From assembly GCA_948441955.1 (NCBI GenBank), contig CAOJQZ010000030.1, forward strand, positions 1 through 28,486: a stretch of DNA of 28,486 bases, read 5' to 3'. This DNA is from an uncultured Lachnospiraceae bacterium. Its GTDB lineage: Bacteria; Bacillota; Clostridia; Lachnospirales; Lachnospiraceae. Made by a program: the position numbers and the translations under genes. The notes below the pieces were generated by a model that was not told the origin of the DNA, made no database searches, and was given only the letters and a program-made list of their open reading frames with translations. Below are positions 8,205 through 15,010 of this stretch, in pieces; position 1 is the first letter of the stretch; each line of letters begins with the position of its first letter.

Positions 8205-8940
8205 TGATGAGAGGCCGGCAAGAAGGGAGCTGAAGCATCAGCTTATGGAGTTTTTGCCGGACGCAGATATTGAAGAAGGGGAAAGCGGATCCCAGGCTCT
8301 TGAGATGGCGGGAGAGACAGCTTATGATATGATTTTTCTGGACATTAATCTTGGGGATATCAATGGTACGGTTCTTGTAAATGCGCTGCAGAATATGCAG
8401 CCGAATACGAAAATTATATTTGTTACTGCATACTCCGATTATGCAGTAAGAGCATTTGAGCTTGGCGTTGAGGACTATATCATGAAACCATATGACAAAA
8501 GGCGGATTGAAAAAATGCTGAAAAAATGCGGCATGTCCGGAGAGAAGGGCAGCACGGCGGGATGGAGGGATATGGAATGGAGGCCCTTGGATAGCAGAGG
8601 AAACAAAACAAGAAAAATAGCAATCAATACTGCAGGCCGGACTCTATTTATTGAAGTGGATAAAATTGTGTTTATTGAGACATATAACAGAGGATGTCTG
8701 ATACATACTGTAAAAGAAGAATATTTTGAGGGAAAATCTATTGGCGAGTTTGAAAAAAGACTGAGTGAGATGGGATTCTTCAGATGCCAGAAGAGCTATT
8801 TGATCAATCTGGAAAAGGTAAAGGAAATGTTTTTATGGAAAAACAACAGCTTTGTTATAAAAATGGAAGGGTATGAGGAGCATATATTGCCAGTAGGGCG
8901 GGAGAAGATAAAGAACCTGCGGCAACTGTTGGGGACGTAG
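8185..8940 (+). CDS. LytTR-family response regulator
   Basis: This 251-residue regulator has an N-terminal receiver domain, with the acidic pair Asp7-Asp8, phosphoacceptor Asp53 in FLDINL, Thr81 and Lys101 in MKPYD. A C-terminal LytTR DNA-binding domain occupies about 145-250 (FIEVDKIVFIETYNRGC, FFRCQKSYLINLEKV). It is the partner of the kinase whose 3' end it overlaps. ATG 8185 is chosen because AGGGAGGAAAAGG lies directly upstream and the protein then starts MRIAVIDDERPARRE, as is normal for the family. The final codons Leu-Gly-Thr-stop come from the palindromic repeat that begins here: the TAG stop is part of that repeat's left arm. Confidence 0.9.
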   Translation: MRIAVIDDERPARRELKHQLMEFLPDADIEEGESGSQALEMAGETAYDMIFLDINLGDINGTVLVNALQNMQPNTKIIFVTAYSDYAVRAFELGVEDYIMKPYDKRRIEKMLKKCGMSGEKGSTAGWRDMEWRPLDSRGNKTRKIAINTAGRTLFIEVDKIVFIETYNRGCLIHTVKEEYFEGKSIGEFEKRLSEMGFFRCQKSYLINLEKVKEMFLWKNNSFVIKMEGYEEHILPVGREKIKNLRQLLGT

Positions 8941-8963
8941 TAAAATTAATTTTACTACGTCCC
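8932..8963. repeat. 32-base perfect palindrome, GGGACG family, copy 1
   Basis: The left arm GGGACGTAGTAAAATT (8932-8947) is followed by its exact reverse complement (8948-8963), with GATTG just beyond. The inner part is identical to the palindrome at 21405-21452. It includes the stop codon of the LytTR gene. A further GC block (CCTGTCCCC, 8977-8985) lies downstream. It corresponds, in reverse complement, to the GGGACAGG block beside the copy at 21.4 kb, so the repeat unit may be about 60 bases. Confidence 0.9.
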
Positions 8964-9007
8964 AGATTGAAAAAAACCTGTCCCCATTACAAACTAAGGA
9001 GGTAAAA

Positions 9008-9736
9008 ATGATAAGAGGAGAAGGAGCGTGTCTTGTATGTGGAAAATCAATTGTATATTATCCGCATGCAAAGGAAATGGAATGTATCATGTGTCATAAA
9101 AAATATGAAAGCTATGCAAGCTGTGAAGACGGACATTATGTATGTGATGATTGTCATGCAGAGAAGGGCATTCAGGTCATTATGGAAGGATGCCGGGAAA
9201 TGGATTTGCGCGATCCGATACTTATTATGCAGAAATTAATGGAAAATCCATATATTTATATGCATGGGCCGGAGCATCACATTATGGTAGGAGCAGCGCT
9301 TTTGACGGCATTTTATAATTCCGGCGGATATAGTGAGAGAGGTGGAAAAACCGCTTTTAATACAGCGCTTGAGGAAATGAAAGACAGAGGCAGAGAATAT
9401 CCGGGCGGCTCCTGCGGCTATTGGGGTTGCTGCGGGGCAGCAGTCAGCACTGGAATGTTTATAAGTATAATAACAAAGGCAACTCCCCTTACAGGAAAAT
9501 CATGGGGCAATGCGAACCTAATGACATCAAAGGCGTTAGAAGCGATTGCAAGGCTTGGCGGACCAAGATGCTGCAAACGCAATTCCTTTACAGCGGCGGC
9601 GGAAGCAGTGAAATTTGTGAAAGAAAATCTTGGAGTGGAGATGGAGCTTTCGGAAAATATAAAATGTAATTTTTCAGAAGAGAACCAGCAATGTTTGAAA
9701 CGGCGCTGTCCGTATAATGAAAAAGGGACCACTTGA
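9008..9736 (+). CDS. DUF5714-like protein with N-terminal zinc-ribbon cysteines
   Basis: This 242-residue protein starts with closely spaced Cys pairs (Cys8/Cys11, Cys26/Cys29, Cys46/Cys49), which look like metal-binding knuckles. The longer C-terminal domain contains HGPEHHIMVGAALLTAF, GSCGYWGCCGAAVSTG and GPRCCKRNSF. This is the pattern of DUF5714 proteins of anaerobic Firmicutes, whose function is not known. The many conserved Cys and His residues suggest a metal or Fe-S centre, which is inference. No membrane segment or signal peptide is evident. AAGGAGG sits seven bases before the ATG at 9008. The gene stands apart from the LytTR gene, separated by the palindromic repeat, and its last codons overlap the promoter of the tyrS leader. 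Confidence 0.72.
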   Translation: MIRGEGACLVCGKSIVYYPHAKEMECIMCHKKYESYASCEDGHYVCDDCHAEKGIQVIMEGCREMDLRDPILIMQKLMENPYIYMHGPEHHIMVGAALLTAFYNSGGYSERGGKTAFNTALEEMKDRGREYPGGSCGYWGCCGAAVSTGMFISIITKATPLTGKSWGNANLMTSKALEAIARLGGPRCCKRNSFTAAAEAVKFVKENLGVEMELSENIKCNFSEENQQCLKRRCPYNEKGTT

Positions 9737-9761
9737 CATTTTCCTGAAAATGGGTTAGCAT
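9733..9761 (+). promoter_or_regulatory. Promoter of the tyrS T-box leader
   Basis: A perfect TTGACA at 9733-9738 and TAGCAT at 9756-9761 are separated by 17 bases. The start would fall near 9768, just ahead of the T-box. The -35 box overlaps the stop region of the upstream gene. Confidence 0.7.
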
Positions 9762-9784
9762 ATCAGTCAAGTGAAAGGCCTTGA

Positions 9785-10055
9785 AAAGAAGAAGTAGTAA
9801 TTGATACACCCATACAGAAAGCAGCCGGCTGATGAGAGGCGCATGAAGGAATGAATTATGAATACATCTTGGAGCCGCACACCGAAAGCGTTGATTCTAA
9901 GAATTGATAAGTAGGCTGTGACGTGATGGCATACGTTACCATTGCCAAAGCTGTGAACGCGCAGCTTATAGAGTCTGACAGTGTAAGCTGTCGGTGAATG
10001 AAGGTGGTACCGCGAAGCAAATTCGTCCTTATCTGTTAAAGATAGGGACTTTTTT
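9785..10055 (+). promoter_or_regulatory. Tyrosine T-box riboswitch with terminator, upstream of tyrS
   Basis: The leader has the order expected of a T-box. Stem I carries a specifier in GAATACATC, with the codon UAC (Tyr) at 9863-9865, followed by GGAGCCG and CACCGAAAG. The conserved T-box AAGGTGGTACCGCG lies at 10001-10014. An intrinsic terminator comes last: GTCCTTATCT (10025-10034) pairs with AGATAGGGAC (10040-10049), then six T. Uncharged tRNA-Tyr pairing with the specifier and the T-box should favour the antiterminator and allow transcription of tyrS. The specifier choice agrees with the downstream gene. Confidence 0.93.
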
Positions 10056-10127
10056 ATACTGGACCATTAGACGGACTGTAACTTTACCGCGTTTGCAAAA
10101 TATAAAAAAGAAAAGAGGTAGAAAAAT

Positions 10128-11348
10128 ATGGGAATTTACGAAGAGCTTCAGGCAAGAGGATTAATCGCTCAGGTAACAGATGAGGAAGAGATTAGGGAAT
10201 TGATAAACAATGGGAAGGCAACATTTTATATTGGTTTTGATCCCACGGCAGACAGCCTTCACGTTGGACATTTTATGGCGCTTTGCCTGATGAAAAGGCT
10301 TCAGGAGGCCGGCAATAAGCCAATTGCTTTAATTGGCGGCGGTACGGCTATGATTGGGGATCCGTCCGGCAGAACGGATATGCGGCAGATGATGACAACG
10401 GAAACGATAGCTCATAACTGCGAATGCTTTAAGAAGCAGATGAGCCGTTTTATTGACTTTTCAGATGGAAAGGCGCTTATGGTAAATAATGCCGACTGGC
10501 TTCTGGATTTGAATTATATCGAGGTTCTTCGGGATGTAGGCGCACATTTTTCAGTGAACCGCATGCTTGCGGCGGAGTGCTATAAGCAGCGTCTGGAGAG
10601 AGGACTTAGCTTCCTTGAATTTAACTACATGATCATGCAGAGCTATGATTTTTACGCATTATATGAAAAATACGGCTGTAATCTTCAGTTCGGCGGCGAT
10701 GATCAGTGGAGCAACATGCTTGGCGGTACAGAGCTGATCCGCCGTAAGCTTGGTAAAAACGCATGTGCCATGACAATTACGCTGCTTCTTAACTCTGAAG
10801 GAAAGAAGATGGGAAAAACGCAGAGCGGCGCAGTATGGCTTGATCCGGAGAAAACCTCCCCGTTTGATTTCTATCAGTACTGGAGAAATGTGGCGGATGC
10901 AGATGTGTTAAAGTGTATTCGTATGCTGACATTCCTTCCCCTTGAGGAGATTGACCGAATGGACAGCTGGGAAGGTGCTCAGCTTAATACAGCAAAAGAA
11001 ATTCTTGCATATGAGCTTACGAAACTGGTTCATGGGGAAGAAGAAGCAGAGAAGGCAAAAGCATCCGCAAGAGCGCTGTTTAGTCAGGGGGCAGCTTTAG
11101 AGATGCCTGAGACAAAGCTTTCCGAAGAGGACTTGACAGATGGAGCCATTGACATCCTTACTCTGCTTGTAAAGAGCAGTCTGGTGCCCTCAAAAGCAGA
11201 AGCCCGTCGGGCTGTGCAGCAGGGCGGCGTGTCAGCGAATGGTGAAAAGGTGATAGATATCCGTCAGAGCTTTGGAAAGGAAATCCTTACAGGAGACGGG
11301 ATAATTTTGAAAAAAGGTAAGAAAAATTTCCATAGAATATTGATGTAG
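10128..11348 (+). CDS. tyrS: Tyrosyl-tRNA synthetase
   Basis: This 406-residue class I synthetase attaches tyrosine to tRNA-Tyr in the cytoplasm. It shows the HIGH-type motif HVGH at 45-48 within FDPTADSLHVGHF and the KMSKS-type motif KMGKT at 227-231. Also present are the tyrosine-binding segment around QSYDFYALYEKYGCNLQFGGDDQW (171-194, shown only as its location) and a C-terminal S4-like RNA-binding domain from about 340. Length is normal for TyrRS. It follows a tyrosine T-box, so expression should rise when tRNA-Tyr is uncharged. AAAAGAGG precedes the ATG at 10128. The next gene (cysK) begins 16 bases after its stop with no terminator between. Confidence 0.97.
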   Translation: MGIYEELQARGLIAQVTDEEEIRELINNGKATFYIGFDPTADSLHVGHFMALCLMKRLQEAGNKPIALIGGGTAMIGDPSGRTDMRQMMTTETIAHNCECFKKQMSRFIDFSDGKALMVNNADWLLDLNYIEVLRDVGAHFSVNRMLAAECYKQRLERGLSFLEFNYMIMQSYDFYALYEKYGCNLQFGGDDQWSNMLGGTELIRRKLGKNACAMTITLLLNSEGKKMGKTQSGAVWLDPEKTSPFDFYQYWRNVADADVLKCIRMLTFLPLEEIDRMDSWEGAQLNTAKEILAYELTKLVHGEEEAEKAKASARALFSQGAALEMPETKLSEEDLTDGAIDILTLLVKSSLVPSKAEARRAVQQGGVSANGEKVIDIRQSFGKEILTGDGIILKKGKKNFHRILM

Positions 11349-11364
11349 AGGGGACAGAAATAAG

Positions 11365-12297
11365 ATGGCTGATATATGTAGAGGAGCATTAGAGCTTATC
11401 GGAAATACCCCGCTGTCGGAGCTTGTAAATATTGAAAAGGATCTGGGGCTTGAAGCGAGGATTCTTGCAAAGCTAGAATATTTTAATCCGACAGGAAGCG
11501 TAAAGGACAGAGCTGCAAAGGCAATGCTCGAGGATGCAGAAAACAGGGGTTTATTAAAGGAAGGCGCCGTCATTATTGAACCGACGTCGGGAAATACTGG
11601 GATCGGGCTTGCAGCGATAGCAGCGGTCAAAGGATACCGTATGATTCTTACTATGCCGGAGACAATGAGCATAGAAAGAAGAAATATCTTAAAGGCCTAT
11701 GGTGCAGAAATAGTTCTGACGGAAGGTGAAAAGGGTATGAACGGTGCGATAGAGAAGGCAGAGGAGCTTGCAAGGGAAATCCCAGGCAGCTTCATTCCGG
11801 GGCAGTTCATAAATCCTGCTAATTCGGACGCCCATTTTAGAACAACAGGCCCGGAAATATGGAAGGCTGCCGGAGGAAAGGTGGATCTATTTGTTGCAGG
11901 AGTGGGGACTGGCGGAACCTTGACCGGAACCGGAGAATATTTAAAATCCCGTAATCCGGATATTAAAATAGTGGCGATGGAACCGGCGGCCTCACCGATG
12001 CTTTCCGCAGGAAGAAGCGGTTCCCATATGATTCAGGGAATTGGAGCGGGATTTATACCGGAAGTATTAAACACAGACCTTTATGATGAGATTATTACAA
12101 TCCAAGATGAAGACGCGTTTACGATTGGAAGAATGATTGCCAGAAGAGAAGGTATTCTTGTAGGTATTTCATCGGGGGGAGCTGCGGCTGCGGCAATCCG
12201 TCTTGCAAGGAGGCCGGAGAATAAGGGGAAAACGATTGTAACGCTTTTTCCGGACAGTGGTGACAGATATTACTCCACTCCTCTATTTGCAGTTTAG
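11365..12297 (+). CDS. cysK: Cysteine synthase A (O-acetylserine sulfhydrylase)
   Basis: This 310-residue PLP enzyme makes L-cysteine from O-acetylserine and sulfide. The PLP lysine is Lys47 in NPTGSVKDRA, the phosphate/substrate loop is TSGNTG (74-79), and GVGTGGTLTG and GISSGGAAAAA supply the remaining cofactor contacts. Length is normal for CysK. The ribosome binding site is a modest GAGGGGA. The gap after tyrS is only 16 bases, so it is probably transcribed from the T-box-controlled promoter. No CymR-like site, cysteine T-box or SAM riboswitch is seen directly upstream. A weak GC-rich hairpin lies shortly after the stop (about 12315-12345). Confidence 0.95.
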   Translation: MADICRGALELIGNTPLSELVNIEKDLGLEARILAKLEYFNPTGSVKDRAAKAMLEDAENRGLLKEGAVIIEPTSGNTGIGLAAIAAVKGYRMILTMPETMSIERRNILKAYGAEIVLTEGEKGMNGAIEKAEELAREIPGSFIPGQFINPANSDAHFRTTGPEIWKAAGGKVDLFVAGVGTGGTLTGTGEYLKSRNPDIKIVAMEPAASPMLSAGRSGSHMIQGIGAGFIPEVLNTDLYDEIITIQDEDAFTIGRMIARREGILVGISSGGAAAAAIRLARRPENKGKTIVTLFPDSGDRYYSTPLFAV

Positions 12298-12396
12298 ATT
12301 GTTGAAAAGTGCAGGCGTGTGTTGCTGCAATATTCACGCCAGGGGCGGCTTTTGCATATAGTGATAGCAGATACTTATTCGTAGGAGTGTATGTAT

Positions 12397-12756
12397 ATGG
12401 ATAACAGGCTGCCTTATTATATGAAATATCCGATGCCGATGATTTATGATGACGACCGTCTGGAACGGCGGGATTATGATTATGTGAAGAGTGTATATCC
12501 GGATACCGCAAAACGTCTGCTTCCGTTTATCGAAGAGGAATGCGACCGCCTGGAATACGAGGGAAGCATGATGTATGACGAATACCCTGACAGGCTGGCC
12601 CTCAGGCTTATGTGCAGGAGAATTTATGAGCAGGCGAAGGACGGGGAAGAAAATCCTGGAGACTGGCTGAAGGACTTGATTGAAGTTATGGCTTATCAGG
12701 AGCTTTTAAGAAGACGCAGAGAGCACAGATGTGTAAGAAAAAAACTTTATTACTGA
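12397..12756 (+). CDS. Small conserved-looking hypothetical protein
   Basis: This 119-residue acidic-then-basic protein is unrecognised. It begins MDNRLPYYMKYPMPMIYDDD, is rich in Tyr, Met, Asp and Arg, and ends in a basic stretch (RRRREHRCVRKKLYY). It is predicted mostly helical, with no membrane segment or signal. Codon use looks like its neighbours and it has a good ribosome binding site (AGGAG 12383-12387). The start is taken as ATG 12397, nine bases from that site; ATG 12391 is in frame but only three bases away. It ends 12 bases before a strong terminator region, so it may be a single gene or the last gene of the tyrS-cysK unit. Confidence 0.72.
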   Translation: MDNRLPYYMKYPMPMIYDDDRLERRDYDYVKSVYPDTAKRLLPFIEEECDRLEYEGSMMYDEYPDRLALRLMCRRIYEQAKDGEENPGDWLKDLIEVMAYQELLRRRREHRCVRKKLYY

Positions 12757-12767
12757 ACAGAGATACA

Positions 12768-12809
12768 AAAGGAGGGCAGAGACGAGCAGGAACCGTCAGC
12801 CCTCTTTTT
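12768..12809 (+). terminator. Intrinsic terminator after the small hypothetical gene
   Basis: GAGGGC (12772-12777) pairs with GCCCTC (12799-12804), with an inner GACG/CGTC helix, and is followed by five T. AAAA before the stem can pair with the T run, so it may work in both directions. Confidence 0.8.
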
Positions 12810-12832
12810 AGAATACACTGCAATTGTTATGG

Positions 12833-12861
12833 TGGACGAATTACCTGAAATATGGTAAAAT
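12833..12861 (+). promoter_or_regulatory. Promoter of the shikimate-kinase-like gene
   Basis: TGGACG at 12833-12838 and TAAAAT at 12856-12861 are 17 bases apart. TGG directly before the -10 box makes it an extended -10 element. It lies between the terminator and the ATG at 12897. Confidence 0.65.
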
Positions 12862-12896
12862 AATTGTCGGAATTACAGATAAGGGAGCGTTCGGAT

Positions 12897-13397
12897 ATGA
12901 AAAACATCATTTTTATCGGAATGCCGGCAGTAGGAAAAAGTACAGTAGGCGTTGTCGTGGCAAAGCGTTTGGGCTGTCGTTTTCTTGATACGGACATATT
13001 AATACAGGAAAGTGAAGGAAGGCTGCTGAAAGAAATTATTGAGGAGAAAGGGATCGAGGGCTTTCTTGAAATTGAGGACAGCGTGAATGCGGGAGTAGAA
13101 GCAGAAAATTCGGTTATCTCACCAGGCGGAAGTGTTGTTTACTGCGAAAATGCAATGAAGCACTATAAAGAAATCGGAACAGTGGTATATTTGCAGATAT
13201 CATTTGACATAATAAATAAAAGACTTAAGAATGCGAAAAACCGCGGCGTGGTGTTAAAAAATGGGCAGACCTTTAGAGAATTATATGAGGAAAGAGTAAC
13301 TCTTTTTGAAAAATATGCAGATGTGACAATCTGTGAGGACGAGCTGAGTTTAGAGGAGACGGTTGACAAGGTAATGGAGTACTTTGTTACAAAATAG
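12897..13397 (+). CDS. Shikimate-kinase-like P-loop kinase
   Basis: This 166-residue protein has the size and order of shikimate kinases: Walker A GMPAVGKST (8-16), the substrate Asp in LDTDILI, and a lid/adenine region ending YEERVTLFEKYADVTI. It would phosphorylate shikimate in the aromatic amino-acid pathway. Three substrate-site features differ from the classic enzyme. The usual FRxxE is FLEIE, so the shikimate-binding Arg is Leu. The GGG loop is GGS (SPGGSVVY). RPLL is replaced by RGVVL. No aro genes are nearby. It may be a paralogous kinase with another substrate, so no symbol is given. ATG 12897 follows AAGGGAG by nine bases; upstream in-frame codons lack a ribosome binding site. Confidence 0.75.
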   Translation: MKNIIFIGMPAVGKSTVGVVVAKRLGCRFLDTDILIQESEGRLLKEIIEEKGIEGFLEIEDSVNAGVEAENSVISPGGSVVYCENAMKHYKEIGTVVYLQISFDIINKRLKNAKNRGVVLKNGQTFRELYEERVTLFEKYADVTICEDELSLEETVDKVMEYFVTK

Positions 13398-13404
13398 TTA
13401 CATG

Positions 13405-13426
13405 TTTGTAAAAAATGTTTTACAAA
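13405..13426. promoter_or_regulatory. Inverted repeat over the murA promoter, candidate operator
   Basis: TTTGTAAAA (13405-13413) and its exact reverse complement TTTTACAAA (13418-13426) are separated by four bases. The right arm contains the -35 box of the murA promoter. The regulator cannot be named. Confidence 0.5.
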
Positions 13427-13446
13427 TTGTAGTTTTATGGTATACT
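13419..13446 (+). promoter_or_regulatory. Promoter of murA
   Basis: TTTACA (13419-13424) and TATACT (13441-13446) are 16 bases apart, with TGG before the -10 box giving an extended -10. A transcript would start near 13453, about 70 bases before the murA ATG. Confidence 0.7.
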
Positions 13447-13521
13447 TATGGATATGCATTATGAGATACAGCATGAATATAGGGGTTTGAGGGATTAAAT
13501 ATATTAATATTGAGGTGTAAT

Positions 13522-14814
13522 ATGGAACAATATATAATTAAAGGCGGTCATCCTCTTGTGGGAGAGGTTGAGATTGGCGGTGCCAAAAATGCGGCGCTTG
13601 CTATTTTAGCGGCGGCGATTATGACAGATGAAACTGTTCGTATAGATAATCTTCCGGATGTAAACGATATAAATGTGTTGTTGGATGCAATTTCAGGAAT
13701 CGGCGGCAGCGTACACCGCGTTGACCGTCACACGGTTCAGATCAATGGAAAGAGAATCCATGACGTCAGTATTGAGTACGACTATATTAAGAAGATCAGG
13801 GCCTCCTATTATCTTCTCGGTGCATTGCTCGGAAAGTATAAGCATGCCGAAGTGGCTCTTCCGGGAGGATGTAATATTGGAAGCCGCCCGATAGATCAGC
13901 ATTTAAAAGGATTTCGGGCTTTAGGAGCCGATGTGGATATTGAGCATGGAAAAATTATCGCAGAGGCAGACCGTTTAAAAGGCAGACATATTTATTTTGA
14001 TGTTGTCAGTGTTGGCGCAACGATTAATGTTATGATGGCCGCAACCATGGCAGAAGGCCTTACGATTATGGAAAATGTTGCAAAGGAGCCGCATGTTGTT
14101 GATGTTGCCAATTTCTTGAACAGCATGGGGGCCAACATCAGGGGCGCCGGAACCGATGTTATTAAAATCCGCGGAGTACAGCGTCTTCACAGTACGGAAT
14201 ATGCAGTGATTCCAGATCAGATAGAGGCCGGAACATTTATGTTTGCTGCTGCGGCAACAAGAGGCGACGTTACGGTTCTTAATGTAATTCCGAAGCATCT
14301 TGAGGCCACGGTTGCAAAGCTGGTGGAGATAGGCTGCGAGGTGGAAGAATTTGACGATGCGGTTCGTGTTGTATCCAAGGGCGGACTCAGAAGCACACAT
14401 GTAAAGACTTTGCCTTATCCTGGTTTTCCTACAGACATGCAGCCCCAGATAGGCGTTACGCTGGCTTTATGTGCAGGGACAAGTACGATTACGGAAAGTA
14501 TATTTGAAAATCGGTTTAAATACTTAGATGAGCTGGCCAGGATGGGAGCTAATATTAAGGTGGAAGGAAATTCAGCGACCATAGAGGGAGTCAGAAGATT
14601 TTCCGCCGCGCGTGTGAGCGCGCCGGATCTCCGTGCCGGAGCGGCCTTGTGTATTGCAGGACTCGCAACGGACGGAATTACCATTGTAGATGATATTGTA
14701 TATATTCAGAGAGGATATGAGAGATTCGAGGAAAAGCTCCGCAGTATCGGAGGAATTATCGAGAAGGTTTCAACGGAAAGAGAAATACAGAAATTTAAGC
14801 TTAAAGTGAGTTAG
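13522..14814 (+). CDS. murA: UDP-N-acetylglucosamine 1-carboxyvinyltransferase
   Basis: This 430-residue cytoplasmic enzyme transfers enolpyruvate from PEP to UDP-GlcNAc, the first committed step of peptidoglycan synthesis. It has Lys22-Asn23 in GGAKNAALAIL and the catalytic Cys117 in LPGGCNIGSRP, which is the fosfomycin target. The segments IRASYYLLG, PDQIEAGTFMFA and PGFPTDMQPQ are typical of the EPT fold. With Cys at this position the enzyme should be fosfomycin-sensitive in principle. ATG 13522 follows GAGGTG; an in-frame TTG at 13510 has no ribosome binding site. Whether it is the only MurA copy cannot be seen, as Firmicutes often have two. It has its own promoter and a palindromic terminator. 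Confidence 0.96.
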   Translation: MEQYIIKGGHPLVGEVEIGGAKNAALAILAAAIMTDETVRIDNLPDVNDINVLLDAISGIGGSVHRVDRHTVQINGKRIHDVSIEYDYIKKIRASYYLLGALLGKYKHAEVALPGGCNIGSRPIDQHLKGFRALGADVDIEHGKIIAEADRLKGRHIYFDVVSVGATINVMMAATMAEGLTIMENVAKEPHVVDVANFLNSMGANIRGAGTDVIKIRGVQRLHSTEYAVIPDQIEAGTFMFAAAATRGDVTVLNVIPKHLEATVAKLVEIGCEVEEFDDAVRVVSKGGLRSTHVKTLPYPGFPTDMQPQIGVTLALCAGTSTITESIFENRFKYLDELARMGANIKVEGNSATIEGVRRFSAARVSAPDLRAGAALCIAGLATDGITIVDDIVYIQRGYERFEEKLRSIGGIIEKVSTEREIQKFKLKVS

Positions 14815-14832
14815 TTCAAATAGGATTTCTAC

Positions 14833-14864
14833 GGATCGAGGTAAAATTAATTTTACCTCGGTCT
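14833..14864 (+). terminator. Palindromic hairpin after murA
   Basis: CGAGGTAAAATT (14837-14848) is followed by its exact reverse complement (14849-14860). With GU pairs the RNA stem extends to about 16 pairs, and CTTGTTTTGTT follows. Its core GTAAAATTAATTTTAC also occurs in the palindromes at 8.9 and 21.4 kb. It probably terminates murA. Confidence 0.65.
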
Positions 14865-14920
14865 TGTTTTGTTAAAAGATAAAGTATGGGAACTTTATGA
14901 CAGCTATTATACGTGAAACA

Positions 14921-14948
14921 TTGACAGCATAAATTTTTGGTATATAAT
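14921..14948 (+). promoter_or_regulatory. Promoter of the surface-protein gene
   Basis: TTGACA at 14921-14926 and TATAAT at 14943-14948 are both perfect hexamers, 16 bases apart. The start of transcription would fall near 14955, leaving a leader of about 55 bases that is very A+T-rich. Confidence 0.75.
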
Positions 14949-15010
14949 TAATAATAGATAATTATGCATATTTTAATATGGTTTCTGTTGATATAGAATG
15001 GGAGGTACTC

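Noticed and set aside
13405..13426. Rex operator upstream of murA
   Set aside because: Rex sites read close to TTGTTAA-N4-TTAACAA; this dyad has TTGTAAAA arms and a different length, so the name is not justified.
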